DNA from: Nesterenkonia marinintestina
GTDB taxonomy: Bacteria; Actinomycetota; Actinomycetes; Actinomycetales; Micrococcaceae
Direction of reading: 5' to 3'
Length of the DNA: 61,969 bases
NCBI RefSeq assembly: GCF_025420485.1
Contig: NZ_JAOEFD010000014.1
Span: 1 to 61,969 of the forward strand
Every line of letters begins with the position of its first letter. Position 1 is the first letter of the stretch. Below the pieces are notes generated by a model that was given only the letters and a program-made list of their open reading frames with translations, made no database searches and was not told the DNA's origin. Shown here piece by piece: positions 16,396-25,518 of this stretch. Position numbers and translations under genes: made by a program.

Positions 16396-18339
16396 TCATC
16401 CCGCCGCGGCCGTCGACTGTGCGTACTGGGCGATGCGCCCGCCGGCGAGCACCATCTCCACCTGCCGCTCCGACAGCCGGTGCCTCAGCTGGACCTCGCG
16501 ATCGCCGATCTGTGCGGAGACCTCGTCCGAGGCACGGAGGGACTCGTGCAGTCCCCGCAGCGACAGCACGTCGTCCTGGGTGAGGGCGTCGTAGTCGGCC
16601 TCGTCGTCGAACTCCAGCGCCAGCACCCCGAAGTTGGCCAGATTCTGCCAATGGATGCGGGCGATCGACTTCGCCACGACCACGCGGAGTCCCAGGTATC
16701 GGGGCGCGACGACGGCGTGCTCGCGGGAGGACCCCTGCCCGTAGTTGGTCCCGCCCACTACGGCGTGGCCGCCGTCGGTCTCCACGGCCCGGGAGGAGTA
16801 GGTGTCGTCGACCTGGACGAACACGAACTCCGAGATCGCCGGGATGTTGCTGCGGTACGGCAGCACACGCGAGCCGGCCGGCATGATCTCGTCGGTGGAG
16901 ACGTCGTCACCGACCTTCAGAAGGATCGGCAGGTCCATCTCGTCCGGAATCGGGTCGAAGGTCGGAAGGGAGCGGATGTTCGAGCCCTTCACCAGCTCCA
17001 CGCGGCGAGCCTCCTCCGCGGGCAGGGGAGGGGTGAGCAGGTCCGGGCTGATGGTGAACGTCCCGGGCATCTGCACCTCGGGGTGCGCCATCTCCAGGTC
17101 GCGCGGATCGGTGATCTCGCCCGTCAGGGCGGCGGCCGCAGCGGTCTCGGGGGAGCACAGCCACACGGCGTCCTCATCGGTGCCGGATCGGCCGGGGAAG
17201 TTCCGCGGCATGGTGCGCAGACTGTTGCGTCCCACCGCCGGTGCCTGACCCATGCCGATGCAGCCCAGGCACCCGGACTGGTGCACTCTGGCGCCCGCGG
17301 CGATCATGTCGAACAGCCACCCCTCGCGGGCCAGATCCGCATACATCTCCCGAGAGGTGGGATTGACGTCCAGGGAGACGCGCTCATGCACGCGTCGCCC
17401 GGCAACAGCCTCGGCGACGACGGCGAAGTCGCGCAGCCCCGGGTTCGCGGAGGATCCCACGACGACCTGGAACACCTCCTCGCCTGCGGCCTCGCGCACG
17501 GGTCGAACGTTGCCGGGGGAGGAGGGTGCGGCGATCAGAGGTTCGAGCTGGGAGAGTTCGATGTGTTCGTGCACGTCGTACGCGGCGTCCTCATCGGCGA
17601 GGAGCTCGGTGAAGTCCTCGGCGCGGTCCCGTTCCGCCAAGTACGTCCGTACGGCGTCGTCGGCGGGGAACACCGAGGTGGTGGCACCGAGCTCGGCACC
17701 CATGTTGGCGATGACGTGGCGGTCCATCGCTGTCAGACCGACCAGCCCGTCGCCGTAGTATTCGATGATCCGGCCCGAACCGCCCGAGACTCCGTGGCGT
17801 CGCAGCAGCTCCAGGATCACGTCCTTGGCGGAGACCCACGGCGGCAGCTCACCGGTGAGCTCCACGCCCCAGATCTCCGGCATCGAGATGTAGAGCGGTT
17901 CGCCGGCCATGGCCATCGCGACTTCGAGGCCGCCGACGCCCACCGCGAGCATGCCCAGGGCTCCGGCCGCACACGTGTGGGAGTCTGCTCCGACCATCGT
18001 CAGTCCGGGCCGCCCGAAGTGTCCCTGATGCACGGGGTGTGAGACGCCGTTGCCGGCCCGGGAGAACCAGATCCCGTAGCGCTGGGCGGCCGACTGCAGG
18101 AACGCATGGTCCTCTGCGTTCTTCTCATCGGTCTGCAGCAGGTTGTGGTCCACGTACTGGACCGAGGTCTCCGTGCGCACCCGATCCAGCCCCATGGCTT
18201 CGAGCTCCAGCATGACCATCGTCCCTGTGGCGTCCTGGGTCAGGGTCTGGTCGATGCTCAGCGCGATCTCGCGGCCTCGGGTCATCTCGCCGGAGACGAG
18301 GTGATCTCCGATGAGCTTCTGTGCGACGTTCCGGCCCAT
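16396..18339 (-). CDS. Aconitate hydratase, short (about 650-residue) type
   Basis: The 647-residue enzyme interconverts citrate and isocitrate through cis-aconitate. [4Fe-4S] ligands are visible: the Cys in GADSHTCAAGALGML and the pair in SGCLGCIGMG. YVDHNLLQ near residue 60 is the substrate-side DHN motif. The swivel domain begins near LKVGDDVSTDEIMPAGSR and includes GTNYGQGSSREHAVVAPR. It is shorter than the roughly 900-residue AcnA typical of actinobacteria and resembles the mitochondrial/Aquifex type, so it may be a second aconitase. The ATG at 18339 is preferred because GGAGGG precedes it; a longer frame to 18414 starts with low-complexity sequence. Confidence 0.88.
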   Translation of the reverse strand: MGRNVAQKLIGDHLVSGEMTRGREIALSIDQTLTQDATGTMVMLELEAMGLDRVRTETSVQYVDHNLLQTDEKNAEDHAFLQSAAQRYGIWFSRAGNGVSHPVHQGHFGRPGLTMVGADSHTCAAGALGMLAVGVGGLEVAMAMAGEPLYISMPEIWGVELTGELPPWVSAKDVILELLRRHGVSGGSGRIIEYYGDGLVGLTAMDRHVIANMGAELGATTSVFPADDAVRTYLAERDRAEDFTELLADEDAAYDVHEHIELSQLEPLIAAPSSPGNVRPVREAAGEEVFQVVVGSSANPGLRDFAVVAEAVAGRRVHERVSLDVNPTSREMYADLAREGWLFDMIAAGARVHQSGCLGCIGMGQAPAVGRNSLRTMPRNFPGRSGTDEDAVWLCSPETAAAAALTGEITDPRDLEMAHPEVQMPGTFTISPDLLTPPLPAEEARRVELVKGSNIRSLPTFDPIPDEMDLPILLKVGDDVSTDEIMPAGSRVLPYRSNIPAISEFVFVQVDDTYSSRAVETDGGHAVVGGTNYGQGSSREHAVVAPRYLGLRVVVAKSIARIHWQNLANFGVLALEFDDEADYDALTQDDVLSLRGLHESLRASDEVSAQIGDREVQLRHRLSERQVEMVLAGGRIAQYAQSTAAAG

Positions 18340-18468
18340 ACCAGGCCCTCCTCGCCCTCGTCGTTCGACTGTGGATCCCCCTCCACCCTGCCCGAGCATG
18401 ACCGTTTGTGGCAAGGATCACGGGCCGCTGACCTGGGGCGATGCTGGGGTGCGGCCGCGGTGAGGTGC

Positions 18469-19695
18469 TCACCCCGGGGGAGTGAGCTGCAGGAGGCGGG
18501 CCTGGTCGCCGTCCTCGATGAGCCAGATGCTGCCGTCCGGCGCCTCGGCGACATCGCGGATCCTCGCGCCCATGTCCCAGATCTGCTGCTCCACGGCCTC
18601 GGTGCCGTCGAGCTCGACGCGGACCAGCGCCTTCCCGGAGAGTGCCCCCAGGAAGGCGTCCCCGGACCATCCGTCGAAGGCGTCGCCCTGATAGATCATG
18701 AGGCTGCCCGGCGAGATGCTGGGGGTCCATGAGACCTGCGGGGCGACGAAGCCGTCGTCGTCGGTGTGGTCCGGGATCTCCTCGCCCCCGTAGTGGGAGC
18801 CGTCGGAGGCCTCGGGCCACCCGTAGTTGCCGCCTTCTTCCAGGAGGTTGAGCTCATCACCTCCTGCGGGCCCCATCTCCGAGGACCACAGCCGGCCGTC
18901 GGGGGCGAACGCGATGCCGAGCGCGTTCCGGTGGCCGTAGCTCCAGATCTCCTCGGCGACGTCTGCGGAGACGTCCTCGTGGTCGGCGAAGGGATTGCCC
19001 GGCGCCGGGTCCCCGTCCGGCGTCAGCCGCATGGTCTTGCCGAGACCGCTGTCCAGATCCTGGGCGGGGTCCAGCTCCTGACGGTCGCCGGAGGTGACGA
19101 AGAGGTGCTCGCCGTCGGGGCTGATGGTCATCCGGTGGGCGAAGTGCCCGCTGCCGTCGGTCTTCGGCCGCTGCTCCCAGATGACCTCGAGGTCGTCCAG
19201 ACGTGCCGAGTCGTCCTCTTGGGAGAGCGAGGCTCTCCCGACCACGGCGCCGGTCCCGCCGCCCCCGGCCGTCACCCAGCTCAGATAGACCACTCCGTCG
19301 TCCTCGAAGTCCGGACCGACGATCACATCGCCGAGGCCGCCCTGACCGTCGACGACGATGTCGTCGGGCACCCCGGAGACGTGCACCTCCTCGGATCCGT
19401 CGGGTTCGCGCAGCAGCATCTCCCCGGTCCGGGTGGTCACGAGCATCCGGCCCGAGTCCGGGAGGAACTCGAGGGCCCAGGGGGAGTCGTAGGTCCCGTG
19501 CTCCGTGATCTCGAACGGTGCGTCCTCGGCCGAACCGGTCTCCGGCGAGGGTCCGCGTCCGTCCGCGTCGTCCGCTCCGTCGTCTGCTCCGCCGATGCCG
19601 CAGGCCGGGAGCAGCATGGTGAGTGCGCCGACGGTGAGGAGGCGGCGCACGGTTCGGCGGTCGTCTCGACCGATGCTGGGGTGCGGATCCGGCAT
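18469..19695 (-). CDS. PQQ-dependent glucose/sorbosone dehydrogenase-like lipoprotein
   Basis: From the ATG at 19695 the protein is 408 residues, with a basic N-terminus, a hydrophobic stretch and the lipobox LLPAC followed by G. It is therefore a surface lipoprotein with an acidic linker. The rest is a six-bladed beta-propeller of the soluble glucose dehydrogenase / L-sorbosone dehydrogenase family, with PWALEFLPDSGRMLVTTRTG, GHFAHRMTISPDGEHLF and GHRNALGIAFAPDGRLW visible. No PQQ synthesis genes are in the window, so activity may depend on external cofactor. Longer starts up to 19791 would overlap the divergent gene and hide the signal peptide. Confidence 0.85.
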   Translation of the reverse strand: MPDPHPSIGRDDRRTVRRLLTVGALTMLLPACGIGGADDGADDADGRGPSPETGSAEDAPFEITEHGTYDSPWALEFLPDSGRMLVTTRTGEMLLREPDGSEEVHVSGVPDDIVVDGQGGLGDVIVGPDFEDDGVVYLSWVTAGGGGTGAVVGRASLSQEDDSARLDDLEVIWEQRPKTDGSGHFAHRMTISPDGEHLFVTSGDRQELDPAQDLDSGLGKTMRLTPDGDPAPGNPFADHEDVSADVAEEIWSYGHRNALGIAFAPDGRLWSSEMGPAGGDELNLLEEGGNYGWPEASDGSHYGGEEIPDHTDDDGFVAPQVSWTPSISPGSLMIYQGDAFDGWSGDAFLGALSGKALVRVELDGTEAVEQQIWDMGARIRDVAEAPDGSIWLIEDGDQARLLQLTPPG

Positions 19696-19757
19696 GCTGT
19701 CACTGTACCGACCGTGCTCCCGATACGCGTCCGAGTCTGACCTGCGACGATGGGGGT

Positions 19758-20606
19758 ATGACATCTCCAGGGACGACGAACATGGACACACTCATCAGGG
19801 ATGCCCCCGTCGACGGGCCGCTCCGACGCTGGGGCGTGCTGATCGCGGTCCTGACCGCGATCGGTCTGGCCGCATGGGGCGCAGGAGCCTTCGGCGGGGA
19901 CTCGATCACCGAGGCCGCCGGGGGATGGCTCGACTCCGACTCCACCCCGCTCGCACCGGCGTCGGGCGCCTTCCGCATCTGGAGCGTCATCTATCTGGGC
20001 ATGCTGGGCTATGCGGTGTGGCGGCTCGCCTCGCGGGGACGGTCCCCTGCGCGGGCCCGCCGGGCGGATCCGTGGGTGGTCGGCTCGGCGCTGCTCAACG
20101 CCGCGTGGATCGGAGTGGTGCAGGCTGACCAGCTCGCACTCAGCCTCGCGGTGATCGTGGTCCTGCTGACGGTCCTGATCCGCCTCCATCTGCTGCTGGC
20201 CCGCACCACGGCGGAGGGACGCGTGGAGACGGTGCTCCTGGACGGCGTGTTCGGCCTCTACCTCGGCTGGGTGTGTGTCGCAGTGGTCGCCAACGCCTCC
20301 GCGCTGGGCGGCTCGCTGCTCGACCCGGAGCGCGCGATGGGCCCTGAGACATGGGTCGTGGCCACGGCGATCGGGGTGCTCATCGTCGTGGTGCTCCTGG
20401 CCCTGGCGCTGAGCGAACTGACAGGGCGCCGGCTGGCCCCGATCCTGGCGATCGCCTGGGGGACGGCCTGGATCGCCGTCGGACGACTGGAGGGACGCTT
20501 CGAGGATCTCATCCTGGTCATCGCCGCGGCAGCGGCGGCGGGCACCGCGCTGGTGGTCCCGTCCGTCCGTCGAGCAGCGCTCGGTCGACGTGCCATGAGT
20601 CGCTGA
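19758..20606 (+). CDS. TspO/MBR-related integral membrane protein
   Basis: The 282-residue protein has about eight hydrophobic segments. The blocks GAFRIWSVIYLGMLGYAVW and GVFGLYLGWVCVAVVANAS resemble tryptophan-rich sensory (TspO/MBR) proteins of actinobacteria, although classical TspO is only about 160 residues with five helices. It may be an extended TspO-like transporter or sensor. It diverges from the dehydrogenase lipoprotein gene; 62 bp separate the two starts. No ligand can be proposed. Confidence 0.65.
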   Translation: MTSPGTTNMDTLIRDAPVDGPLRRWGVLIAVLTAIGLAAWGAGAFGGDSITEAAGGWLDSDSTPLAPASGAFRIWSVIYLGMLGYAVWRLASRGRSPARARRADPWVVGSALLNAAWIGVVQADQLALSLAVIVVLLTVLIRLHLLLARTTAEGRVETVLLDGVFGLYLGWVCVAVVANASALGGSLLDPERAMGPETWVVATAIGVLIVVVLLALALSELTGRRLAPILAIAWGTAWIAVGRLEGRFEDLILVIAAAAAAGTALVVPSVRRAALGRRAMSR

Positions 20607-20660
20607 CCTGCGGCGATCCTCTCAGCAGTCGGCGCCCCGAGCGCGTAGGGTCACGGGCAT

Positions 20661-21707
20661 ATGGATCTCCGCGACCCGCGACTCCCCAGGTTCCCCGGCC
20701 TCCGTCGACCCGACGGCCGACGCCTCGGCATGCCGGGCGCGAGGCTGCTCGCCGTCACAGTCGTCGGTTCGCTGATGCTGAGCGCGTGCGGAGAGGGCGA
20801 GGGAACGACCGAGACTCAGACCGAGACGCAGACGCAGACGGAGGCGGAGGCTGAGGCGGAGTCGCCCGACGACGCCGTCGACGACGGCGTTGACTCGACC
20901 GACGCCGAACCCGCCGAGCTGCCCGGCGGCGGAGATACGCTCTTCCCCGACAGGCGATTCGTCGCCCTCTACGGCACTCCGGACGTCCCGGCGCTGGGGG
21001 CGCTCGGCGAGCAGGACGTCGATGAGGCCGTCGACCGGATCGAGGAGAAGGTCGCGGACTACCGGGAGCACAGCGAGGAGCCGGTGCAGCCGGCCTTCGA
21101 GATCATCACCACCGTGGCCACCGAAGCTCCGGGTCCCGATGGGAACTACACCAGCGAGATCGACCCGGAGACGCTGCGCCCCTGGGTCGACGCCGCCGCT
21201 GAGGCGGAGGTCTACGTCGTCCTGGACCTGCAGCCCGGACGCACCGACTTCCTCTCCCAGGCCAAGGCCTACGAAGACCTTCTGCGCGAGCCGCACGTCG
21301 GGCTCGCGCTCGATCCGGAGTGGCGGATCGGGCCGGGTCAGGTCCACGGGACGCAGATCGGGTCCGTGGACGCGGCGGAGATCAACGAGGTCTCGGACTG
21401 GCTCGCCGCACTCGTCGCGGAGCACGAGCTGCCCCAGAAGATGCTGGTGCTGCACCAGTTCACCGACGCCATGATCCGCGACCGGCAGGACGTCGACGCC
21501 TCCCACGACGAGCTGGCGATCACCCTGCACGCGGACGGACACGGAACTCCGGAGTCGAAGATGGAGACCTGGGAGCGTCTGCAGCGGGATCTGCCGGACG
21601 GGATCTGGATGGCGTGGAAGAATTTCCATCGTCAGGACAGTCCGACGTTCACGCCTCAGGAGACCTACGAGGTCGAACCCAAGCCCTGGTTCGTCTCCTA
21701 TCAGTGA
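20661..21707 (+). CDS. Lipoprotein of unknown function with acidic TETQ linker
   Basis: The 348-residue protein has an arginine-rich start, a hydrophobic stretch and the lipobox LMLSAC at about 40-45. A low-complexity linker of Thr, Glu and Gln follows (about 50-85). The remaining 260 residues look globular, alternating beta-type segments such as EVYVVLDLQPG and VGLALDPEWRIG with helices, which suggests a TIM-barrel fold as in glycoside hydrolase-like cell-wall proteins. I do not recognise a specific family. DPEW and WMAWKNFH could contain active-site residues, but this is speculation. Confidence 0.7.
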   Translation: MDLRDPRLPRFPGLRRPDGRRLGMPGARLLAVTVVGSLMLSACGEGEGTTETQTETQTQTEAEAEAESPDDAVDDGVDSTDAEPAELPGGGDTLFPDRRFVALYGTPDVPALGALGEQDVDEAVDRIEEKVADYREHSEEPVQPAFEIITTVATEAPGPDGNYTSEIDPETLRPWVDAAAEAEVYVVLDLQPGRTDFLSQAKAYEDLLREPHVGLALDPEWRIGPGQVHGTQIGSVDAAEINEVSDWLAALVAEHELPQKMLVLHQFTDAMIRDRQDVDASHDELAITLHADGHGTPESKMETWERLQRDLPDGIWMAWKNFHRQDSPTFTPQETYEVEPKPWFVSYQ

Positions 21708-21757
21708 CGCTGCGGACGCAGAGCGGGTCGAGCCCGATCGGGCGGACGGAGGGAACT

Positions 21758-22303
21758 ATGGTCAGCGCACAGAACACCGGGGCCGTCGAGAGGGCGACGG
21801 CTCGCCCGTGGGCGCAGTGGCTGAGCCTGCTCGACGAGGCCGGAGCGGCTCGGATGGGACACGCCGCCATCGCCGAGCTCGCCCTGGAGCACATGCCCGA
21901 GGACCTGAGGAATCCCGGGTGGTGGGCCCAGGGGGTGGCCATCGGATACGAGCAGGAGCGCGGACTGCGGGTCCCGGGCCAGGGTTCCGACGGCACGTTC
22001 AAGACGTCGGTCTCCCGCACCGTGGCCGAGGGTCCCGAGGAGGCCCGCGGCGCGTGGATCCGACTCATGGAGCAGGCCCCCGACCATCAGGGGGTCGCGG
22101 TGGCCGGTGAACCCTGGACCTCGGACACGGAGAAGCGGCTGTACTGGCGCGCCAAGCTCGACGACGGTTCGAAGGTCTCACTGAGCGCCGAAGGGAAGGG
22201 TGAGGGGCGGACGCTGCTGACCGTCACCCATGAGAAGCTCCACGGCCCTGAGGTCATCGACGGCTGGAAGGCCCACTGGAAGGGCGTCCTCGGACGCCTC
22301 TGA
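21758..22303 (+). CDS. DUF4287-type protein with SRPBCC-like C-terminal domain
   Basis: The 181-residue protein starts at the ATG preceded by GGAGGG (21748-21753). Its N-terminal half matches the DUF4287 pattern: a W-x-x-L-L-D-x-A-G motif followed by GWWAQGVAIGYEQERGLR. The C-terminal half (about 75-180), with DTEKRLYWRAKLDDGSK and LTVTHEKLHG, looks like a SRPBCC/AHSA1-type fold that binds small hydrophobic ligands. The biochemical role of this family is unknown. It follows the lipoprotein gene by 50 bp and converges on a GntR gene. Confidence 0.75.
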   Translation: MVSAQNTGAVERATARPWAQWLSLLDEAGAARMGHAAIAELALEHMPEDLRNPGWWAQGVAIGYEQERGLRVPGQGSDGTFKTSVSRTVAEGPEEARGAWIRLMEQAPDHQGVAVAGEPWTSDTEKRLYWRAKLDDGSKVSLSAEGKGEGRTLLTVTHEKLHGPEVIDGWKAHWKGVLGRL

Positions 22304-22315
22304 GTCGACGACTCC

Positions 22316-23134
22316 TCACTCGGGTCCGCTCTCAGGCCTCCCCATATGCGGAAGCTCCGACACGGCGAAGCGGATGTGCTGCTCGATGAGGGCGGCGGCC
22401 CGATCCGCATCCCCGGCCTCCACCGCGGCGAAGATCTCCCGGTGCTGGTCCAGCAGGCGCCCGCGCAGGTCCTCCCAGGACTCGCGTCGGTGGAATGCGT
22501 GCAGGATCTGGGCGCGCAGGGAGTTCCGGATGGCCGTGGTCAGGTCGGCCACGAGGCGGTTCCCGGCGGCCTCGGCGATCGCCACGTGGAAGTCGGTGTC
22601 GGCGTCGTTGAAGATCTCGCGGTCGGCCTCTGCGGACTCCATCCGGGAGAGCGTCTCACGCATCCGGTCCAGGTCGCCGTCGTCGGCGTTGTGTGCGGCC
22701 AGGCCCGCGGAGGCGCGCTCCAGGGCGATGCGCAGTTCGACGACGTCGCCGAGGGGGAAGTTGGCCAGCCCGACGTGCAGCCGCAGCAGGCGGGTCAGCG
22801 CAGTGCCCGGCATCGCCGTGATCACCGTTCCGGAGGAGGTGCCGGCGCCGACTCGGGACTCCAGGGCGCCGTGGCTCTCCAGGACTCGGATGGCCTCGCG
22901 GACCCCGGCGCGGCTGACCCTGAGCATCGCCGCGAGCTCCCTTTCGGGCGGCAGGGTGTCGCCGACCTTGAGCCGCCCGGCCATCACCTGCTCCTCGATG
23001 GCTTCGATCACCAGTTCGTGCGCCCGGGCCTTCGGGACCGGAGCCCAGGGCAGATCAGCGGTGCGCGCCGAGGACGAGGGGTCAGTGCCGGATGGATCGG
23101 TGCCGGGTGGATCCGTGTCAGAGCGGTCGGGCAT
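22316..23134 (-). CDS. lldR: GntR-family regulator (FCD), probable lactate regulator
   Basis: The 272-residue protein has a variable Asp/Pro/Ser/Thr-rich N-terminus with a repeated GTDPS motif. A GntR winged helix (about 38-105) with AMLRVSRAGVREAIRVLESHG and a helical FCD domain with the metal-binding His of TDFHVAIAEAAGNRL follow. It is transcribed divergently from lldD. A TGGTCAGACCA palindrome in between fits the TNGTNNNACNA pattern described for LldR of Corynebacterium glutamicum. Lactate as inducer is therefore likely but inferred. Confidence 0.8.
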   Translation of the reverse strand: MPDRSDTDPPGTDPSGTDPSSSARTADLPWAPVPKARAHELVIEAIEEQVMAGRLKVGDTLPPERELAAMLRVSRAGVREAIRVLESHGALESRVGAGTSSGTVITAMPGTALTRLLRLHVGLANFPLGDVVELRIALERASAGLAAHNADDGDLDRMRETLSRMESAEADREIFNDADTDFHVAIAEAAGNRLVADLTTAIRNSLRAQILHAFHRRESWEDLRGRLLDQHREIFAAVEAGDADRAAALIEQHIRFAVSELPHMGRPESGPE

Positions 23135-23187
23135 GGCACATTTCTACCACCGGCGGCGACGACGACGGAGCCGGGGCTCCCCACGCA

Positions 23188-23216
23188 TTGACCTGCGTCA
23201 CATCTGACTCTAAGCT
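23188..23216 (+). promoter_or_regulatory. Predicted promoter of lldD
   Basis: TTGACC (23188-23193) and TAAGCT (23211-23216) are separated by exactly 17 bp. The predicted start is near 23223, inside the palindromic operator. Confidence 0.65.
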
Positions 23217-23221
23217 CTCAT

Positions 23222-23232
23222 TGGTCAGACCA
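23222..23232. promoter_or_regulatory. LldR-type operator upstream of lldD
   Basis: TGGTCAGACCA is a palindrome with a single central base and matches TNGTNNNACNA at every fixed position. It covers the predicted transcription start of lldD, so binding of the divergent GntR protein would repress lldD. Confidence 0.7.
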
Positions 23233-23257
23233 TACAGTCGTCTAAGGAGCGTCGAGC

Positions 23258-24508
23258 ATGGTGAAGCGGCAGGTCCCGAATCCGAACGAGATCTTCGAGC
23301 TCATGCAGTTCAAGCGGCCGAGCCTGGACTTCACCGGGAACCGGCTCGCCGGGGCGCAGTCGATCCATGACCTGCGTCGCATCGCGAAGCGTCGGACCCC
23401 GGCGGCGGCGTTCGACTACACCGACGGCTCCGCCGACCGGGAGATCTCTCTGACCCGGGCCCGTCAGGCCTTCGAAGACGTGGAGTTCCACCCCGGTGTC
23501 CTCGCCGACGTCTCCTCTCTGGACATGACCACGCAGGTGCTGGGGCAGAGCTCGGCCCTGCCCTTCGGCATCGCGCCCACCGGGTTCACCCGACTCATGC
23601 AGACTGAGGGAGAGGTGGCCGGCGCCGGCGCCGCGGCCGAGGCCGGGATCCCCTTCAGCCTCTCGACGCTGGGCACCACCTCCATCGAGGCGGTCCGCGA
23701 GGCCGCGCCGAACGGACGGCTGTGGTTCCAGCTCTATGTGATGCGTGACCGCTCCATCTCCTACAGCCTCGTGGAGCGTGCGGCGCAGGCCGGATATGAC
23801 ACCCTGCTGTTCACCGTGGACACCCCCATCGCCGGCAATCGGATGCGCGACAAGCGCAACGGCTTCTCCATCCCGCCGCAGCTGACCGCGAAGACCGTGC
23901 TGAACGCGATCCCGCGCCCCTGGTGGTGGTTCGACTTCCTGACCACACCGCCGCTGGAGTTCGCCTCGCTGACCTCGACCGGCGGAACGGTCGGGGAGTT
24001 GCTGAACAGTGCGATGGACCCCTCGATCGACTACGAGGATCTGCAGGAGATCCGCGAGCTGTGGCCCGGGAAGATCGTCATCAAGGGGGTCCAGACCCTC
24101 GCCGACGCCAGGAAGCTCGCCGACCTCGGCGTCGACTCGATCCTGCTGTCGAACCACGGGGGACGTCAGCTCGACTCGGCGCCCGTGCCGTTCCACCTGC
24201 TGCCCGACGTGGTCCGAGAAGTCGGCGACGAGGTCGAGGTCATGGTGGACACCGGGATCATGCACGGCGCCGACATCGTCGCCTCGCTCGCGCTCGGTGC
24301 GAAGTTCACCCTCGTCGGGCGGGCCTACCTCTACGGCCTCATGGCCGGCGGACGTCGCGGTGTGGATCGGATGATCGAGATCCTCTCCGGCGAGGTCGAG
24401 CGCACCATGAAGCTGCTGCAGGTCCACTCGGTGGAGGAGCTCGAGCCTCGCCACGTCACCCAGCTGCGTTCGCTGGTGCCGATGGAGTCGCGGGTCTCAG
24501 CTCGGTGA
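23258..24508 (+). CDS. lldD: L-lactate dehydrogenase (FMN, quinone-linked)
   Basis: The 416-residue FMN enzyme belongs to the alpha-hydroxy-acid oxidase family. It oxidises L-lactate to pyruvate and passes electrons to the quinone pool. [13 protein letters not shown] (about 298-310) holds the catalytic His and the substrate-binding Arg. [12 protein letters not shown] and the Tyr in [10 protein letters not shown] are other conserved points. SD AAGGAG lies eight bases before the ATG. It is controlled, on sequence evidence, by the divergent GntR protein. Its 3' end overlaps the convergent M23 peptidase gene by 12 bp. Confidence 0.92.
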   Translation: MVKRQVPNPNEIFELMQFKRPSLDFTGNRLAGAQSIHDLRRIAKRRTPAAAFDYTDGSADREISLTRARQAFEDVEFHPGVLADVSSLDMTTQVLGQSSALPFGIAPTGFTRLMQTEGEVAGAGAAAEAGIPFSLSTLGTTSIEAVREAAPNGRLWFQLYVMRDRSISYSLVERAAQAGYDTLLFTVDTPIAGNRMRDKRNGFSIPPQLTAKTVLNAIPRPWWWFDFLTTPPLEFASLTSTGGTVGELLNSAMDPSIDYEDLQEIRELWPGKIVIKGVQTLADARKLADLGVDSILLSNHGGRQLDSAPVPFHLLPDVVREVGDEVEVMVDTGIMHGADIVASLALGAKFTLVGRAYLYGLMAGGRRGVDRMIEILSGEVERTMKLLQVHSVEELEPRHVTQLRSLVPMESRVSAR

Positions 24509-25390
24509 CTCTCCCATCCATGGGGTGGTGAACACCTCACCCATCGGCGGCATGTCCTTGATCGCGGACTTCTCGGGCTCGGACACGGCCTCGGCCAGGC
24601 GGGCGTCGAGCTCGCCGGTCAGGATCACGTCGTGCCAGGCGAGCTTCATGCCGGCGGCGACCCGCAGGCGCGAGCTGTCCATCAGCTGGACGTGGAGGTG
24701 GGGCTCGGAGCTGCTGCCGCTGTTGCCGATGCGGCCGAGGACCTCGCCGACTCGGATGCGGTCGCCGACCTCGACCGTCGCCGACCCCCGCCGCAGGTGG
24801 GCGTAGGCCGCCACGGTGCCGTCGCCGTGGTCGACGATGATGTGGTTGCCGAGCAGCGCCGACGGGCCGAAGAGGCTGCGCAGGACCGCCTCGACGGTCA
24901 GCATCATCAGACGCGTCGGCCACGTATTGCGCGCCCGATGATCGCCGGCGCCCGAGCGGCACCGCACGACGGTGCCCGTGGCCATGGCGTGGATCGGTTC
25001 GCCGAAGCTCTCGTAGTCGGTCGGCGCCGAACCGCGCAGGCCCCACCGGACCAGAGGGGGCGTGGCGTCGGTCGAGGGGCGGAGCACGTCCACCGCGCAC
25101 CACTGACCCAGCGCGCGGGTGCCGTGGCTGGGAAGCCGTTGGCCCGGGGTGTTGACCGAGGTCCACTCGCCGCGGACGGGGCAGCTCATCAGCTGCAGGT
25201 CATGGGGCTTCGCCCGCGGTGCGGTGACCAGACCGACTGCTGAGAGTCCGACGGCTCCGATGACGGAGGGCACCCACCAGATCGAGTCCGGGACCGTGAG
25301 CAGGCCCGCGAGGTCGCCGACGACGACGGCCAGACCCACTACGAGCAGCAGCCCCCACAGGGGGCGCAGTCCTGCGATGATCCGGCGCAT
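24497..25390 (-). CDS. M23-family (LytM-type) peptidase, membrane-anchored
   Basis: The 297-residue protein has two N-terminal membrane segments (about 10-60). An M23 domain follows, with [19 protein letters not shown] and [11 protein letters not shown], which contain the His and HLH zinc ligands of lysostaphin-type peptidases. The expected role is trimming of peptidoglycan cross-links or activation of amidases. A possible HxxxD first ligand set is less clear than in well-studied members, so activity is probable but not certain. Its end overlaps lldD by 12 bp tail to tail. Confidence 0.82.
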   Translation of the reverse strand: MRRIIAGLRPLWGLLLVVGLAVVVGDLAGLLTVPDSIWWVPSVIGAVGLSAVGLVTAPRAKPHDLQLMSCPVRGEWTSVNTPGQRLPSHGTRALGQWCAVDVLRPSTDATPPLVRWGLRGSAPTDYESFGEPIHAMATGTVVRCRSGAGDHRARNTWPTRLMMLTVEAVLRSLFGPSALLGNHIIVDHGDGTVAAYAHLRRGSATVEVGDRIRVGEVLGRIGNSGSSSEPHLHVQLMDSSRLRVAAGMKLAWHDVILTGELDARLAEAVSEPEKSAIKDMPPMGEVFTTPWMGESPS

Positions 25391-25518
25391 CCTCGGTTCC
25401 CTCGGCTCGGCGTGCGGTGCGCCGGGAGTGTGTTTCGGGCGCGCGCCGCGCCCCTGAGGCTACCGTGAGGCCCGTGCCTCGGAGGAATCTCGGCACGGCT
25501 CGCCTCTAGACTGGCGCG

